NCBI GenBank assembly: GCA_910584265.1
Contig: CAJTZE010000021.1
Location: 1 to 54,958 of the forward strand
Length of the DNA: 54,958 nt
Reading direction: 5' to 3'
From: an uncultured Dorea sp.
Lineage (GTDB): Bacteria; Bacillota; Clostridia; Lachnospirales; Lachnospiraceae
The notes below the pieces were generated by a model. The model made no database searches, was not told where the DNA came from, and was given only the letters and a program-made list of their open reading frames with translations. The position numbers were made by a program, and so were the translations under genes. Of this stretch, positions 1 to 9,366 are shown in pieces (position 1 is the first letter of the stretch; each line of letters starts with the position of its first letter).

Positions 1-292
1 CCGGGCTTCACAGGGCAGGATGCCGGATAACGTCCGGTGGAGGCGACTCCAAGGCCAGTGCAACAGAAATGTACCGCCTGAAGCTTTTTGCTTCAGGTAA
101 GGGTGGAAGGGCAGTGTAAGAGACTACCGCCCTGCTGGTAACAGCAGGGGCACATGTAAACCCCATCCGAAGCAAGACCGAACAGAGACTATGTGGCGGC
201 CCGTCACGTCTCAGGTAGGCCGCTGGAGCCTGCTGGTAACAGCAGGCCTAGATAGATGATTACTCAACGACATAACCCGGCTTATCGTCATA
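1..292 (+). ncRNA. rnpB: RNase P RNA, 3' part (window cuts off the 5' end)
   Basis: This is the catalytic RNA of ribonuclease P, which matures tRNA 5' ends. Conserved blocks appear in the expected order: GGCCAGTGCAACAGA near 51-67, the AAGGGTGGAAGGG block near 98, AGCAAGACCGAACAGAG near 171-188, the AGATAGATGATTACTC block near 251-266, and the terminal ACATAACCCGGCTTAT near 271-287. Two stems with GGTAAC-type loops (138-148 and 231-242) lie between them. The 5' end with the GAGGAAAGTCC region is outside the window. The 3' boundary is set by the terminal GGCTTAT element, so it is uncertain by a few bases. It converges with pyrI. Confidence 0.93.
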
Positions 293-306
293 CTTGTATT
301 TTTTGT

Positions 307-762
307 TTATTTTTTTCTGCGGTGGCGGCCGTCATATTTTTCTTCGCAGTATTTACAGCGGTAGGTCTCAGTTTCCGGATCGGTCAGGATAAACATGTGG
401 TCCAGTCCCTGTTCAATCGAGGTGATACAGCGCGGATTTTTGCAGCGGATAATATTTTTGATCTGTTTCGGAAGGTGAAGCTCCCTTTTTTCTACAATTT
501 TCTGATCCTTGATGATATTGATGGTAATGTTGTGGTCGATAAATGCCAGCACATCCAGATCCATAAAATCAATGGGACACTCTATTTTCATAATATCCTT
601 TTTACCCATTTTATTGCTTTTTGCATTCTTGATAATGGCTACGCAGCAGTCCAGCTTATCCAGATTCAGATACTTATAGATATCCATGCTTTTGCCGGCC
701 TGAATATGATCCAATACAAATCCCTCGGAAATACTTCCGACTGTTAAAGTGTTTTCTACCAT
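307..762 (-). CDS. pyrI: aspartate carbamoyltransferase regulatory subunit
   Basis: PyrI is the regulatory chain of aspartate transcarbamoylase. In the known holoenzyme it binds nucleotide effectors in its N-terminal domain and grips the catalytic PyrB trimers through a zinc domain. The 151-residue product has the family length and a C-terminal zinc site of the form CKNPRC followed by CKYC. The ATG at 762 is preceded by AGGAGG with 8-base spacing. It lies 12 bases after pyrB and is surely cotranscribed with it. An open frame on the other strand (256-747) overlaps both rnpB and pyrI and is a shadow. Confidence 0.95.
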   Translation of the reverse strand: MVENTLTVGSISEGFVLDHIQAGKSMDIYKYLNLDKLDCCVAIIKNAKSNKMGKKDIMKIECPIDFMDLDVLAFIDHNITINIIKDQKIVEKRELHLPKQIKNIIRCKNPRCITSIEQGLDHMFILTDPETETYRCKYCEEKYDGRHRRKK

Positions 763-774
763 CGTTATTTCCTC

Positions 775-1692
775 CTATACTTCGATTTCCAGCAGTGTCA
801 GAATCAGAGCCATACGTACATAGACTCCGTACTGTACCTGTTTGAAATAGGCGGCTCTTGGGTCCTTGTCCACTTCGACGGATATCTCGTTGACTCTTGG
901 AAGCGGATGGAGAACCAGCATGTCCGGTCCGGCAAGCTCCATCTTTTTGGAATCCAGAATATAAAAATCCTTCATGCGTACGTAATCCTCTTCGTTGAAG
1001 AACCGTTCCTTCTGAACTCTTGTCATATAGAGCAGATCAAGATTCGGCAGAGCATCCTCTAAGCGGACAACCTCCTCGTACGGAATCTTATTCTTATCCA
1101 GCACATCCCGGCGGATGTAGCTGGGAAGCTTAAGCTCCTCCGGAGAAATCAGCACAAACTCGATTTCCGGATAGCGGACCAGGGCATGGATCAGTGAATG
1201 GACGGTACGTCCGAATTTCAAGTCTCCGCAGAGTCCGATCTTCATGTGGTCAAGACGGCCCTTGAGGGAACGGATCGTCAAAAGATCTGTCAGGGTCTGA
1301 GTGGGATGCTGATGGCCTCCGTCGCCTGCGTTGATCACAGGAATGGAAGAATGCTCGCAGGCAACCAGCGCAGAACCCTCCTTGGGATGGCGCATAGCGC
1401 AGATGTCGGCGTAGCAGCTGATCATGCGGATGGTATCAGCAACGCTTTCTCCCTTTGTGGCAGAGCTGGATTCCGCTGAGGAAAATCCTAAGATGCTCCC
1501 GCCCAGATTCAGCATAGCGGCCTCATGGCTCAACCGTGTCCTGGTGCTTGGCTCATAGAACAGGGCCGCAAGCTTTTTCCCGGCGCAGGCATGGGCGTAT
1601 TTCTCAGGGCATGCTTCAATGTCTCCCGCCAGGTCTAACAGCCTGTCCAGTTCTTCCACTGTGAAATCCAATGGACTCATTAAATGTCTCAT
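775..1692 (-). CDS. pyrB: aspartate carbamoyltransferase catalytic subunit
   Basis: PyrB condenses carbamoyl phosphate and aspartate to carbamoyl aspartate, the committed step of UMP synthesis, in the cytoplasm. The carbamoyl-phosphate motif FYEPSTRTRLS is present near residue 45, and HPTQTLTDL and HPLPRVNEI (the aspartate-side loop) follow in order. The 305-residue length is normal. I start it at 1692, where AAAGGAGG lies 5 bases upstream; an in-frame ATG at 1725 lies inside the leader hairpin and lacks a Shine-Dalgarno. It is the first gene of a pyrBI operon, preceded by a strong promoter and an attenuator-like leader. The catalytic residues look intact. Confidence 0.96.
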   Translation of the reverse strand: MRHLMSPLDFTVEELDRLLDLAGDIEACPEKYAHACAGKKLAALFYEPSTRTRLSHEAAMLNLGGSILGFSSAESSSATKGESVADTIRMISCYADICAMRHPKEGSALVACEHSSIPVINAGDGGHQHPTQTLTDLLTIRSLKGRLDHMKIGLCGDLKFGRTVHSLIHALVRYPEIEFVLISPEELKLPSYIRRDVLDKNKIPYEEVVRLEDALPNLDLLYMTRVQKERFFNEEDYVRMKDFYILDSKKMELAGPDMLVLHPLPRVNEISVEVDKDPRAAYFKQVQYGVYVRMALILTLLEIEV

Positions 1693-1725
1693 AACATCCT
1701 CCTTTTTTAAATGAGAAAACGGCAT

Positions 1726-1794
1726 AAAAAAAGAAGTATTTAAGAAAGATACTTATATTGTCTGACAACCTGCTCCTTTCTGTAATACTTCTTT
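1726..1794 (-). promoter_or_regulatory. putative attenuator in the pyrBI leader
   Basis: In the transcript, an 11-base arm (AAAGAAGTATT, 1794 to 1784) is perfectly complementary to AATACTTCTTT (1740 to 1730), which runs straight into a seven-U tract ending at 1726. A second upstream copy of AAGTAT (1754 to 1749) can pair with the same 3' arm to form a compact hairpin at the U tract. Both forms end at the U tract, so this is terminator-like. A weak Shine-Dalgarno (AAAGGAG) followed by TTG at 1768 could start a leader peptide read through the U tract. No PyrR-type binding loop was recognised. Function is inferred. Confidence 0.55.
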
Positions 1795-1821
1795 ATTTGA
1801 TTCTTTGGTTACTCTTTTACT

Positions 1822-1850
1822 ATCATATAATAAAAGGGAGAGATTTTCAA
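1822..1850 (-). promoter_or_regulatory. pyrBI promoter
   Basis: On the minus strand, TTGAAA (1850-1845) is followed after exactly 17 bases by TATGAT (1827-1822), a strong vegetative promoter. Transcription would begin near 1815, giving a leader of about 120 bases before pyrB that contains the attenuator-like hairpins. Confidence 0.75.
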
Positions 1851-1861
1851 TGATAAGATAT

Positions 1862-2737
1862 TTACCAATCATGAAATTCTTCGATAAATGCTTTGTCGAT
1901 GGTCCGTAATTTATGCATACGGCTGGTGGCGAGCACAATTTCCCAGTACCAGCCGGCGCTCACATCCCGGACCAGCTTAATGCCGTCAATCAGGGAAGCA
2001 TCTGCAGGATCTCCTACATAGAATCCGATGCCCTGGTTTTCTCTTACCATCTGATACAGGATGTTCATATCGTCTACTTCTGCATATAGGATCGGTTCAA
2101 AGCCTTCTGCCTTACAGTAATCCTTCAATGTGTCATGGCCCTTGTTTCTGGCGCCGAACCCGATGAATTTTTCTCTCCGCATATCACGGATTGACAGCTC
2201 GTTTTTTTTCGAGAGAGGATTCTGCGTGCTGATCATATAGTGGGTATTTTCCCGGTGTGTTTTGTGGATCGTAAAGGTCTCTTCAGAGACAGGCGCAATA
2301 CAGAAGCCGATGTCTGCAGTTCCGTCCAGCAGTGCTTTTTCCACACCTATATCATCCGTCTGTGAAATGGAGAGCTGAGCGCCGTCAAAATGCTTATAGA
2401 AGTTCTTGAGCCGGCGCCCGATCAATTCCCATGTCATGCCTCGGGGAATTGCAATCTTAAGCTTTTCGTTATCCTTCGCAATGAAAGCTTTCATGTTGTC
2501 ACTGAGCGCCTGATATTCGTCACAGAGTTTTTTGGCCATCGGATACAGATAGGCGCCGTATTCTGTCAGGCGCAGCTTAGAACGGTCTCTAAAGAAGAGC
2601 GGCACGCCGAGAGAGTCTTCTATATGCTTGATGATCTTGCTGATTCCCTGCTGTGAGAAATGGAGTTCCTGTCCTGCCTTGGTAAAATTCATATATTTAC
2701 AGACGGTTATGAAGCATTTTAAATCTTGTATATCCAT
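1862..2737 (-). CDS. LysR-family transcriptional regulator
   Basis: This 291-residue protein begins with a classical LysR winged helix-turn-helix (residues 1-60, with FTKAGQELHFSQQGISKII) followed by a periplasmic-binding-protein-like effector domain. The start is the ATG at 2737 after AAAGGGGAC; the upstream extension to 2806 runs across the operator region. It is divergent from the reductase/exporter array that begins at 2869, the typical arrangement for a LysR activator and its target. A perfect dyad lies between them. The inducer is unknown; from the neighbours it could be an unsaturated aromatic or steroid-like compound (inference). Confidence 0.88.
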   Translation of the reverse strand: MDIQDLKCFITVCKYMNFTKAGQELHFSQQGISKIIKHIEDSLGVPLFFRDRSKLRLTEYGAYLYPMAKKLCDEYQALSDNMKAFIAKDNEKLKIAIPRGMTWELIGRRLKNFYKHFDGAQLSISQTDDIGVEKALLDGTADIGFCIAPVSEETFTIHKTHRENTHYMISTQNPLSKKNELSIRDMRREKFIGFGARNKGHDTLKDYCKAEGFEPILYAEVDDMNILYQMVRENQGIGFYVGDPADASLIDGIKLVRDVSAGWYWEIVLATSRMHKLRTIDKAFIEEFHDW

Positions 2738-2763
2738 GAAGATGTCCCCTTTTGAAGCTGTTG

Positions 2764-2780
2764 CACAACCTGTAGTTGTG
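2764..2780. promoter_or_regulatory. LysR-box-like dyad
   Basis: CACAAC and GTTGTG form a perfect 6-base inverted repeat separated by 5 bases, in the interval between the LysR gene and the divergent reductase gene. The size and T-N11-A layout fit a LysR recognition site. No clear -35/-10 pair for the rightward operon could be fixed next to it. Confidence 0.5.
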
Positions 2781-2868
2781 AATATACAATAGTCTGTTCG
2801 TGTCATTTATTTAACAGTCTTGATAGAATTTTACCATAGAAGATAGAAAAAGGAAAGGAGAAGCGAGT

Positions 2869-4851
2869 ATGTACCAAATGAAATATCCGAATTTGTTTTC
2901 CCCGCTGAGGCTGGGAAATGTAGTGCTTCGGAACAGGATTATCAGCGCACCGCAGGGATTTCTTCATCTGGATGCGGAAAGTCTTCCGACACAGGCGGCG
3001 GCAGCGTTTTATGAGGAGAAAGCCCGCGGAGGAGCGGCGGTAGTAACAATTGGAGAGGGGTATATAGATTCTGTTCACGGTATTGATATACCAAAAGGGA
3101 TCCATTTGGATACGGACGACTGTATCGGGGGAATTTCCCTTTTGGCAGATGCCATTAATAAACACGGTGCAATTGCCTCCATGGAGCTTCAGCATGCAGG
3201 GATGTACGCATCTGAGTCCTATGTAAATGGAAATGCCATTTATGCGCCGGTGGAGCGCATGGGAGAAGGGACGAAAGCAGGGGCGAGGCTTCACGGCGTG
3301 CTGATTCCGGAGATACCGGAGGAGGTTATTTTGGATACCATAGACAAATTTGCAGAGGCGGCGCTTCGGTGTAAGCAGGCGGGGTTCGGCATGGTGCTGG
3401 TACATGGCGGCCATGGATGGCTGCTGAACCAGATGATGTCGCCGGTCATCAATACCCGTACCGATCAATGGGGCGGCAGCCTGGAAAACCGTATGAGAAT
3501 GCCGATTGCAGTCTGCGATAAGATCAAGGAGGTCTGCGGAAAGGATTTTCTGATTGATTTCCGGTTCAGCGCGGCGGATGTGTGCAATCCAGGCGGCTAT
3601 ACACTGGAGGACGGGATCGGCATGGCGGAAATGATAGACGGACATGTAGATCTGATCCACTGCTCCGTTGGAAACCATGAGGTGGAAGAATCCTTTGTGG
3701 TAGTACATCCGTCCATGTTCCTGGAGGATGCATGCAACCTGAAATATGCCGCGGAGGTCAAAAAACATGTAAAAACTCCCGTGGCGGCGGTAGGAGCATT
3801 CTCGGATCCGCAGCTGATGGAGGATACGCTGGCGGCAGGTACGATTGATGTGATAGCCATGGCACGGGGGCTGATCGCAGACCCGGATTTCCCGCTGAAG
3901 GCACGTATGGGAAGGGATGAGGATATCAACAGATGCCTAAGGTGCTATCAGTGCTTTTCCGGGCTTCTGGATACCAAGCAGTTTAGCTGCGCAGTCAATC
4001 CGGTGATCGGGCGGGAGCTGGAGAATATATTCGATACGACTCCGTATAAGAAGAAAAAGGTACTGGTAGCCGGAGGCGGCATAGGCGGAATGGAAGCGGC
4101 GTTAGAAGCGGCAGAAAGAGGCCATACAGTAGTCCTTGCCGAAAAGACAGGGAGGCTTGGCGGAGCGCTGCTCTGCGAAGCCGGGGTTTCATTTAAGAAG
4201 AATCTGGACCGTTATCTGTCCCTGCAGGCAAAGCGCGTTATGGAGCATCCGGGCATAGAGGTTCACCTGAATACGCCTGCGGACAAGGCATTTGCAGAGG
4301 AAATAAAGCCGGATGCGATTATCGCGGCGCTGGGCGCACGTCCGGTCATCCCGGCATTTATTCCCGGATATGAGAAAGAACATGTCGTGGGAGCAGAAGA
4401 AGTATACTATGACCTTGAGAAAGCAGGGAAGAAGGCTGTGATCCTGGGCGGCGGGCTGGTAGGCTGCGAGCTGGGCATCCATCTTGCCATTCATGGAAGA
4501 GAGGTTACGGTGCTGGAGATGGCATCCGCTCCGAATTTTGCCGGAAATATGCTCCATGGAGAGGCGGTCACGGCACAGATTGCAATCCACGGGATACGCC
4601 TTCTGACCAATACAAAGGCAGTGGAGATCCGGGATAAGGGTGTCGTGGCGGCAGGACCGGAGGGAGAGCTGTTTGTTGAGGCAGACACGGTAATTTATGC
4701 AGTGGGACAGAAACCGCTGCGTGAGGAAGTGGATGAGCTCAGGTTCTGTGCGCCGGAATTTTATTCCATCGGCGACTGCAATATACCGGCAAATATTGCA
4801 AAGGCAGTAAAAGAGGGCTATTATGCGGCGCGGGATATCGGGCGCATTTGA
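2869..4851 (+). CDS. old-yellow-enzyme NADH:flavin oxidoreductase, 2,4-dienoyl-CoA reductase type
   Basis: This 660-residue fused ene-reductase has an N-terminal FMN TIM barrel (about 1-350, with MELQHAG and the RTDQWGGSLENR motif), a 4Fe-4S site (C356, C359, C362, C374), then FAD- and NAD(P)H-binding Rossmann parts with GGGIGG near 400 and GGGLVG near 528. Family members reduce activated C=C bonds of enoyl-CoAs, bile acids, steroids or flavonoids; the substrate here cannot be read from sequence. The start follows AAAGGAG with good spacing. It is the first gene of an OYE-MFS-OYE-MFS array facing a LysR gene. The layout resembles parts of bile-acid loci but is not identical to them. Confidence 0.9.
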   Translation: MYQMKYPNLFSPLRLGNVVLRNRIISAPQGFLHLDAESLPTQAAAAFYEEKARGGAAVVTIGEGYIDSVHGIDIPKGIHLDTDDCIGGISLLADAINKHGAIASMELQHAGMYASESYVNGNAIYAPVERMGEGTKAGARLHGVLIPEIPEEVILDTIDKFAEAALRCKQAGFGMVLVHGGHGWLLNQMMSPVINTRTDQWGGSLENRMRMPIAVCDKIKEVCGKDFLIDFRFSAADVCNPGGYTLEDGIGMAEMIDGHVDLIHCSVGNHEVEESFVVVHPSMFLEDACNLKYAAEVKKHVKTPVAAVGAFSDPQLMEDTLAAGTIDVIAMARGLIADPDFPLKARMGRDEDINRCLRCYQCFSGLLDTKQFSCAVNPVIGRELENIFDTTPYKKKKVLVAGGGIGGMEAALEAAERGHTVVLAEKTGRLGGALLCEAGVSFKKNLDRYLSLQAKRVMEHPGIEVHLNTPADKAFAEEIKPDAIIAALGARPVIPAFIPGYEKEHVVGAEEVYYDLEKAGKKAVILGGGLVGCELGIHLAIHGREVTVLEMASAPNFAGNMLHGEAVTAQIAIHGIRLLTNTKAVEIRDKGVVAAGPEGELFVEADTVIYAVGQKPLREEVDELRFCAPEFYSIGDCNIPANIAKAVKEGYYAARDIGRI

Positions 4852-4881
4852 TGTATGGGGAATGAGGAAGGAGAGAAACAA

Positions 4882-6054
4882 ATGAAGACAAACAAAAAAC
4901 TATTGACCTTAACGATTCTATTGATCTCTGCGACGGAAATGGGGGCTATGGGCATTGCACCTTCCTTAGCTTCGATCGCGGCGGATTTTCCGGATACACC
5001 GATCACATCCATCATGAACATCATGAATTTTCCGGGAATTGCAATGATCATTGTGGCGCTTATCACACCGTCCCTGATCAAGGTAATACCGAAGAAAATC
5101 CTCTGCAACATCGGGGTTCTCTGTTATGCGTCCGTCGGCCTGCTGGGATATTTCTTCAACAGCAGCATTACGCTGCTCTATGTGTGGGCAGGTCTGCTGG
5201 GAATCGGCTTCGGCCTGCTGATGCCCACTTCCAACGGCCTGATCGCGGATTTCTTCTCGGAAGAGGAACGGGGAGGGATCATGGGAATGCAGACCGTGTT
5301 CACCAACCTTGGCGGCATCTATCTTACCTATGTGGGCGGGATGCTGGCGGCGGTTTCCTGGCATATGAATTATCTGGCATACTGTATCGGATTCGTTCCG
5401 TTTGTACTGGGATGTATTGCAATTCCGAAAGAAAATATGGAAAAAACCAGGGAAGAAAGCAGGAAAGAGAAAACACACATGAATCCCAAGGTGTTTATGT
5501 ACGGCATTTTTATATTTATATTCATTGCAACCTACGGGGTATTTAACAATAACATGTCATTTCTGATTGAATCCAGAGGAATCGGCGATGCGGCCACATC
5601 GGGAACGGTTACGGCACTCTTCCTTGTGGGCGGGGTTTTCGGCGGATTTATCTTCGGGCCGCTGAATAAAAAGCTGAATGATTATATGTACTGTGTGGGA
5701 TTTGGATTTTTGGTGGTCGGATATCTGCTTGTGTATGCGGCGGACGGCCTTCCGGTTCTTTTCCTGGGCGCAGTCATTTCCGGAATGTCTATCAGCCAGT
5801 GTATGCCGCAGTCCCTTCTGGGCGCAACAAACTGTTCAAAGGTTGCGGCGGTTACTGCGGCATGTATGGTTATTCATGTGGGCGGACAGCTTGGCACATT
5901 CTTAGGTACTTATTTCTATACGCCGGTTCCGCTGCTGTTCAGTGATGCAGTGGATTTCCGGTATGTATTTGCGGCGTCTATGGCGGCAGTCATGGTAATT
6001 GTATGTGCCGTATGCGTTACGATCGCAAATAAAAAAGAGGCATCTGCAAAATAA
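4882..6054 (+). CDS. MFS transporter
   Basis: This 390-residue polytopic membrane protein of the major facilitator superfamily has about twelve hydrophobic segments and a charged central loop near residues 190-205 (rich in K, R and E). I start it at 4882 after AAGGAG. It lies 30 bases behind the reductase gene and is probably cotranscribed. From the neighbours it may import the substrate or export the product of the adjacent ene-reductase (inference). A second, different MFS gene follows the second reductase. Confidence 0.86.
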   Translation: MKTNKKLLTLTILLISATEMGAMGIAPSLASIAADFPDTPITSIMNIMNFPGIAMIIVALITPSLIKVIPKKILCNIGVLCYASVGLLGYFFNSSITLLYVWAGLLGIGFGLLMPTSNGLIADFFSEEERGGIMGMQTVFTNLGGIYLTYVGGMLAAVSWHMNYLAYCIGFVPFVLGCIAIPKENMEKTREESRKEKTHMNPKVFMYGIFIFIFIATYGVFNNNMSFLIESRGIGDAATSGTVTALFLVGGVFGGFIFGPLNKKLNDYMYCVGFGFLVVGYLLVYAADGLPVLFLGAVISGMSISQCMPQSLLGATNCSKVAAVTAACMVIHVGGQLGTFLGTYFYTPVPLLFSDAVDFRYVFAASMAAVMVIVCAVCVTIANKKEASAK

Positions 6055-6083
6055 ATATGCCGGACATACAGGAGGGATATAAC

Positions 6084-7957
6084 ATGGCACAATTTCATCA
6101 TTATAAACACGTGTTTGAGCCGATCAAGATTGGAAATATGACCGTAAAAAACAGAATTCAGTTTTCGCCTCTGGTATGTTCCCTGTCCGGGACCAACGGG
6201 GGCGTGACAAGAGAATATCTGGAATTTATTAAAATGCAGGCGCGGACCGGAGCAGGTATCGTGACGATCGGGGCGACCTCGATCGATCACGATACCGGTA
6301 CGGGGCAAAGATCTCGATTGAGATCGTACATGCAGGACGCGGTGCAAATCCGGAGCTTTTGAGGGTTCCGGAAGCGATTGCGCCCAGTCCGATACCGGTA
6401 ACAAATGGGAACACCCATATCCGTGAAATGAATTATGCGGATATTGAAAAAATCAAACAGGAATATGCAGACTGTGCGGAACGGCTGGTAAAAGCAGAGT
6501 TCGATATGATTTTGATCCATGCGGCCCATGGAAATCTGATCGCCCAGTTTTTATCGCCGTTATTTAACAAGAGAACCGATCAATACGGAGGAAGCGAAGA
6601 AAACCGCTGGAGATTTGCACTGGAGGTATTGGAGGCTATCCGGGACCGGGTGGGAGACAAGCTTGCCATCGATATGCGCATCAGCGGAGATGAGATCATT
6701 CCGGGCGGCATGAAGATTGAGGATACGATACGGTTTCTTAAGAAGGCGCAGAAGTATCTGGATACCGTACATATCTCACAGGGACTGATCGTGGAGCCGG
6801 ACTATGCATTTTATACGATGCCTCCGCTGTATCATCCCCACTGCCATAATGTGAAATATGCAGAGGCAGTGAAGCAGGACCCGGATATCCATATTCCGGT
6901 CACGACGGTCGGCAGTATTATGACGATTGACGAGGCGGAGGAAATTATTGCGTCTGGGAAAGCGGATATGGCGGCGATGGCAAGACAGCTTCTCTGTGAT
7001 CCGATGACGATTAAAAATGCATATTCCGGTCATAATGAGAAGACAAGGCCTTGTCTGCGGTGCTACGAATGTACGCCGGAGCGTATCTGCCATATCCGGT
7101 GTGCAGCCAATCCTATGCTCGGCAGAGAGGCAGAGTTTACAGAGGTGCCTGCCGCGCGCAGAAAGAAGCGGGTTGTCGTTGCAGGCGGAGGACCGGCAGG
7201 ATGCATGGCGGCAAAGACACTGATGGAACGCGGACACGAGGTTATTCTTCTGGAAAAGAGCGGGAAACTCGGCGGAAGGCTGCATGAGATCAGCTGTCTG
7301 TCTTACAAAATCGATATGAGAAGGCATTTGGAATGGCTGATCCGCAGTACTATGTCCTGCGGGGCAGATATCCGGATAAACACGGAGGCATCAGCAGAGA
7401 GCATTCTGTCACTGCAGCCGGATGCAGTATTCATAGCTTCAGGATCTGAAAGGCTGACACTCCCGATTCCCGGTATTGACAGGGAGAACGTTCATCATGT
7501 TCTGGATGTGGATACCGGAAAAGAAAAGACAGGAAACAGGGTGGTGGTCTGCGGCGGAGGATTATCCGGGATGGAGTGCGCCCTTGAACTTGCCATGGAG
7601 GGAAAAGAGGTTACGGTTGTAGATATGATTCCGGCGGACCGGTTTGCACATGAGGCAACGCCCCATACCCGGGGCATGCTGCTTTCGCTGCTGGATGATT
7701 ACGGAGTCAGAAAAATCGGTGACAGCAGAGTCTGCTCCTTCACGGAGGAGGGTGTGGAAATTGAGGACCGGAATTGGAGAAAACAGGTTCTTAAGGCAGA
7801 TGATGTGGTGACAGCTTTTGGGATGAAGAAAAATGACAGGCTGTATCAGGAAATCAAAGAGCTTCTGCCGGAGGTATATGCCGTCGGCGACTGTGACCTT
7901 GTGCGGAACATCAAACGGGCAAACCAACAGGCATTTCACTATGCTTTTGAATGTTAA
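6084..7957 (+). pseudogene. second old-yellow-enzyme reductase, broken by an internal deletion with frameshift
   Basis: The 5' part (6084-6298, start ATG after GGAGGG) encodes the barrel start up to GATSIDHDTG. The remainder (frame open to 7957) resumes with YGAKISIEIVHAGRG and continues through the barrel, the CxxCxxxxxxC-type iron-sulphur region, GGGPAG and GGGLSG nucleotide sites. Compared with the intact paralogue at 2869, about 27 residues are missing exactly where the frame changes, at 6297-6301. The lost length must be 1 more than a multiple of 3. No other lesions were seen, so the break is recent or an assembly error. A downstream fragment could still be translated but would lack the N-terminal barrel strands. 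Confidence 0.85.
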
Positions 7958-8026
7958 CATAGGATAGAACTGCATGCATCCATTGGCTTGGAATCGTTAT
8001 GCTTTATTTAGGAGAGGATGAGAGAT

Positions 8027-9232
8027 ATGGGTAGTAATCAATCGACAAAGACGAGGACAATGATCGGTGTTATCGTCCTGCTGGCGGCCAATTCGTCTGC
8101 CGGAGGTGCGGAATGGTGTACGTCCGCCCTTGCCGACATTGCAGCCAGATTCCCGGATGTACCTTACAGCATTATCACACTGGTAAATAATATTCCGAAT
8201 TTATGTGCTGTTGTTTTCACGGTGATTGCGGGTATTTTGGTGAACAGGAGAGTTACATTAAAGCATATGCTGTTGTTTGGAATCGGATGCCACTGCATCG
8301 GAGGGGTTCTTCCTGCCATATTCGGAAATACAAGCATTGCCATGGTATTCATCGGCCGGTGTGCATTCGGCGTGGGATACGGTCTGATGCAGGGAATCGG
8401 TGTGTCGATGGGCTTTAAGCTGGTGGCAGATGAGGGACTGAGACAGCATGCGATGGGCTGGGCGGTTACGGCCCAGTATGCTATGAATATGATCGCACAG
8501 GTAGTCGTGAGCCACTTATGTGCAATGCAGTGGAACTATTCCTTCTATATTTATGCATGGAGTGCAGTGTCTTTTCTTATAGTGCTGATCCTCTGCCCGG
8601 ATTTTCCCCTTGAACAAAAAAGCGCTTCTGCCGGAATAGGAAAGGGCGGAGCAAAAACCGGAGAATCCTTATTCCAGAGGATCCAGCCGCTTCCGCCGGT
8701 TGTGTGGGTGTCTGCGGCGGTTGCGGCTGTTTATATGTTCAGCTATTATCCGATGTTTCTGGTAATTGCACCGATCATCACCGGCCGGGGATTTGGCGAT
8801 TCGGTAAGCGTGGGATACGCAATGGTATTTTACAGTGCGGCTACAATTTTTGGCGGCATTGTGTTCGGATTTGCAGCCAAGCTCTGCAGGCAGTGGACGC
8901 TCTTTGTTTTCATGGCCGGTGTTGCGGCGAGCCTGGCGGGACTGTATTTTGCGGGATCCTTTGAAATGGTGTGTGCAGTTTTAGTTCTGTCCGGAATCAC
9001 ATCCACCGGTATCATCCCCGGATGTATCAATGTCTTTTATAAGCGTGTGGAGGAAAATCAGTCATTTCTGGCCACAGGCATTGTAGAGGCGGGAGTGAAT
9101 GTGGGAGCATTTTTGGGGACACCGTACATTGCCTTATTAGAGGTGTTCGGCGCAGATGCAGTTACGACAATGCTGATCTCACCAGTTATTCTTGTGGCTT
9201 TGGGGCTGTTATCTGTGAAATTCAGCAGATAA
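8027..9232 (+). CDS. MFS transporter
   Basis: This second major facilitator protein in the array has 401 residues and about twelve membrane segments. The ATG at 8027 is 9 bases behind GGAGAGG; the alternative ATG at 8018 touches the ribosome binding site. A hydrophilic central linker rich in K and G (residues about 200-220) separates the two halves. It is distinct in sequence from the MFS protein at 4882. A hairpin terminator follows directly, closing the array. Confidence 0.86.
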   Translation: MGSNQSTKTRTMIGVIVLLAANSSAGGAEWCTSALADIAARFPDVPYSIITLVNNIPNLCAVVFTVIAGILVNRRVTLKHMLLFGIGCHCIGGVLPAIFGNTSIAMVFIGRCAFGVGYGLMQGIGVSMGFKLVADEGLRQHAMGWAVTAQYAMNMIAQVVVSHLCAMQWNYSFYIYAWSAVSFLIVLILCPDFPLEQKSASAGIGKGGAKTGESLFQRIQPLPPVVWVSAAVAAVYMFSYYPMFLVIAPIITGRGFGDSVSVGYAMVFYSAATIFGGIVFGFAAKLCRQWTLFVFMAGVAASLAGLYFAGSFEMVCAVLVLSGITSTGIIPGCINVFYKRVEENQSFLATGIVEAGVNVGAFLGTPYIALLEVFGADAVTTMLISPVILVALGLLSVKFSR

Positions 9233-9252
9233 ACGGAGTCTGGAAATTTATG

Positions 9253-9287
9253 AAAAAGGATGCAGAATACAGTCTGTATCCTTTTTT
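9253..9287 (+). terminator. terminator of the reductase/exporter array
   Basis: AAAAAGGAT (9253-9261) pairs with ATCCTTTTT (9278-9286); inside, CAGA pairs with TCTG around a short loop. The stem ends in a run of T. Confidence 0.85.
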
Positions 9288-9366
9288 GTTGATTTGGAGA
9301 GTAGATTTTGACGAAAACCTGGTGTATACTTAACAGCAGATGCGAAAAGAAGAGGAGAGAGCAGAC

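Noticed and set aside
256..747. 163-residue open frame on the plus strand
   Set aside because: It overlaps the rnpB 3' end and lies opposite pyrI, which has clear family motifs and a ribosome binding site.
2803..3768. 321-residue open frame on the minus strand
   Set aside because: It is antisense to the well-supported reductase gene, with composition typical of a shadow frame.
4189..4881. 230-residue minus-strand frame
   Set aside because: It is a shadow of the FAD/NAD part of the reductase; no motif and no ribosome binding site.
2738..9287. Interpretation as a bile-acid 7-dehydroxylation (bai) operon
   Set aside because: Only reductase- and transporter-type genes are present; no CoA ligase, dehydratase or hydroxysteroid dehydrogenase genes accompany them.
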